This document shows, piece after piece, positions 24,205 to 24,513 of a DNA stretch of 24,513 nucleotides (positions are counted from its first letter, which is position 1; the number at the start of each line of letters is the position of its first letter). Location of the stretch: the NCBI GenBank assembly GCA_019118845.1, contig DWYE01000013.1, positions 1 to 24,513 on the forward strand, given 5' to 3'. The DNA comes from Anaeromassilibacillus stercoravium (GTDB lineage: Bacteria; Bacillota; Clostridia; Oscillospirales; Acutalibacteraceae). A program made the translations under genes and the position numbers. Under the pieces are notes generated by a model that did not search any database, was not told the origin of the DNA, and saw nothing but the letters and a program-made list of their open reading frames with translations.

Positions 24205-24513
24205 GCTTGCGCTCAAGAGCATTGCAAGCAGCAAAATGCGCTCCTTCCTGACCATGCTGGGCATCATCATCGGTGTGGCGTCCGTCATCCTCCTGGTCAG
24301 CTTGATGCAGGGAATGACGAACTATATCTCGGACAGCTTTTCCGATTTGGGGACGGACCAGGTCAGCGTTTCCGTCACCAATACGGATACCCGAAACGTG
24401 GACGTCGACACCATGTATGAATTCCTGGAGGAACAACAGGACTTGTTTGCTGCGATGAGCCCGACCGTTTCCGTGGGGGGAACGCTGAAAAATGGTACGG
24501 AGAGCTCCACCAC
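24188..24513 (+). CDS. MacB-type ABC transporter permease, N-terminal part (cut by window edge)
   Basis: The frame starts at ATG 24188 inside the ATPase gene and remains open to the end, giving about 108 residues. The N-terminus MSQSFRLALKSIASSKMRS and the first membrane segment (FLTMLGIIIGVASVILLVS, about 20-38) are typical of MacB permeases. The extracytoplasmic MacB_PCD domain follows (GTDQVSVSV). The three remaining membrane segments and the stop lie beyond the window. No substrate can be named. Confidence 0.93.
   Translation, partial: MSQSFRLALKSIASSKMRSFLTMLGIIIGVASVILLVSLMQGMTNYISDSFSDLGTDQVSVSVTNTDTRNVDVDTMYEFLEEQQDLFAAMSPTVSVGGTLKNGTESST

Overview
The window looks like a chromosomal segment from an anaerobic, probably gut-associated Firmicute of the class Clostridia (Oscillospirales-like). 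The reasons are the FabK-type Gram-positive fab/acc operon, the secreted FIVAR-repeat glycosidase with a Gram-positive signal peptide, S-layer homology repeats, strong AGGAGG ribosome sites, and GC-rich genes separated by AT-rich intergenic DNA. No species is claimed. There are no rRNA or tRNA genes, CRISPR arrays, transposases or phage genes.

Region 1 (1-7784) holds one very large secreted GH2 beta-galactosidase-type enzyme of about 2,465 residues. It has a LamG domain nested inside its catalytic part, a second LamG domain, six FIVAR-like modules and an unnamed C-terminal domain. A leader of about 190 nt precedes it, with an 18-codon upstream ORF ending in a hairpin. A strong terminator follows it.

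Region 2 (7785-18078) is the type II fatty acid synthesis operon fabH-fabK-fabD-fabG-fabF-accB-fabZ-accC-accD-accA followed by degV. It is transcribed from an excellent TTGACA-16-TATAAT promoter with a perfect 16-bp palindrome against the -35 box, and the roughly 150-nt leader can fold in competing ways. AccABCD makes malonyl-CoA, FabD loads it, FabH starts the chains, and FabF/FabG/FabZ/FabK elongate them. The translationally coupled DegV/FakB-like protein suggests a link to handling of exogenous fatty acids. The acpP and fabT genes that often accompany this cluster are absent here. The operon ends at a hairpin that could terminate transcription from both sides.

Region 3 (18170-24513) is a two-component system (sensor kinase and OmpR-family regulator, minus strand) diverging from an export operon (plus strand). 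The operon encodes an unrecognised 48-residue membrane peptide, a secreted SLH protein, a membrane-fusion adaptor with a duplicated body and a Gly/Met-rich tail, a MacB-type ATPase, and the start of a MacB-type permease cut by the window edge. Heptads of the form TGTGAAG spaced by 11 or 22 bp lie near both divergent promoters, so the regulator probably controls itself and the exporter. This envelope-export module is the best candidate in the window for something not well described.
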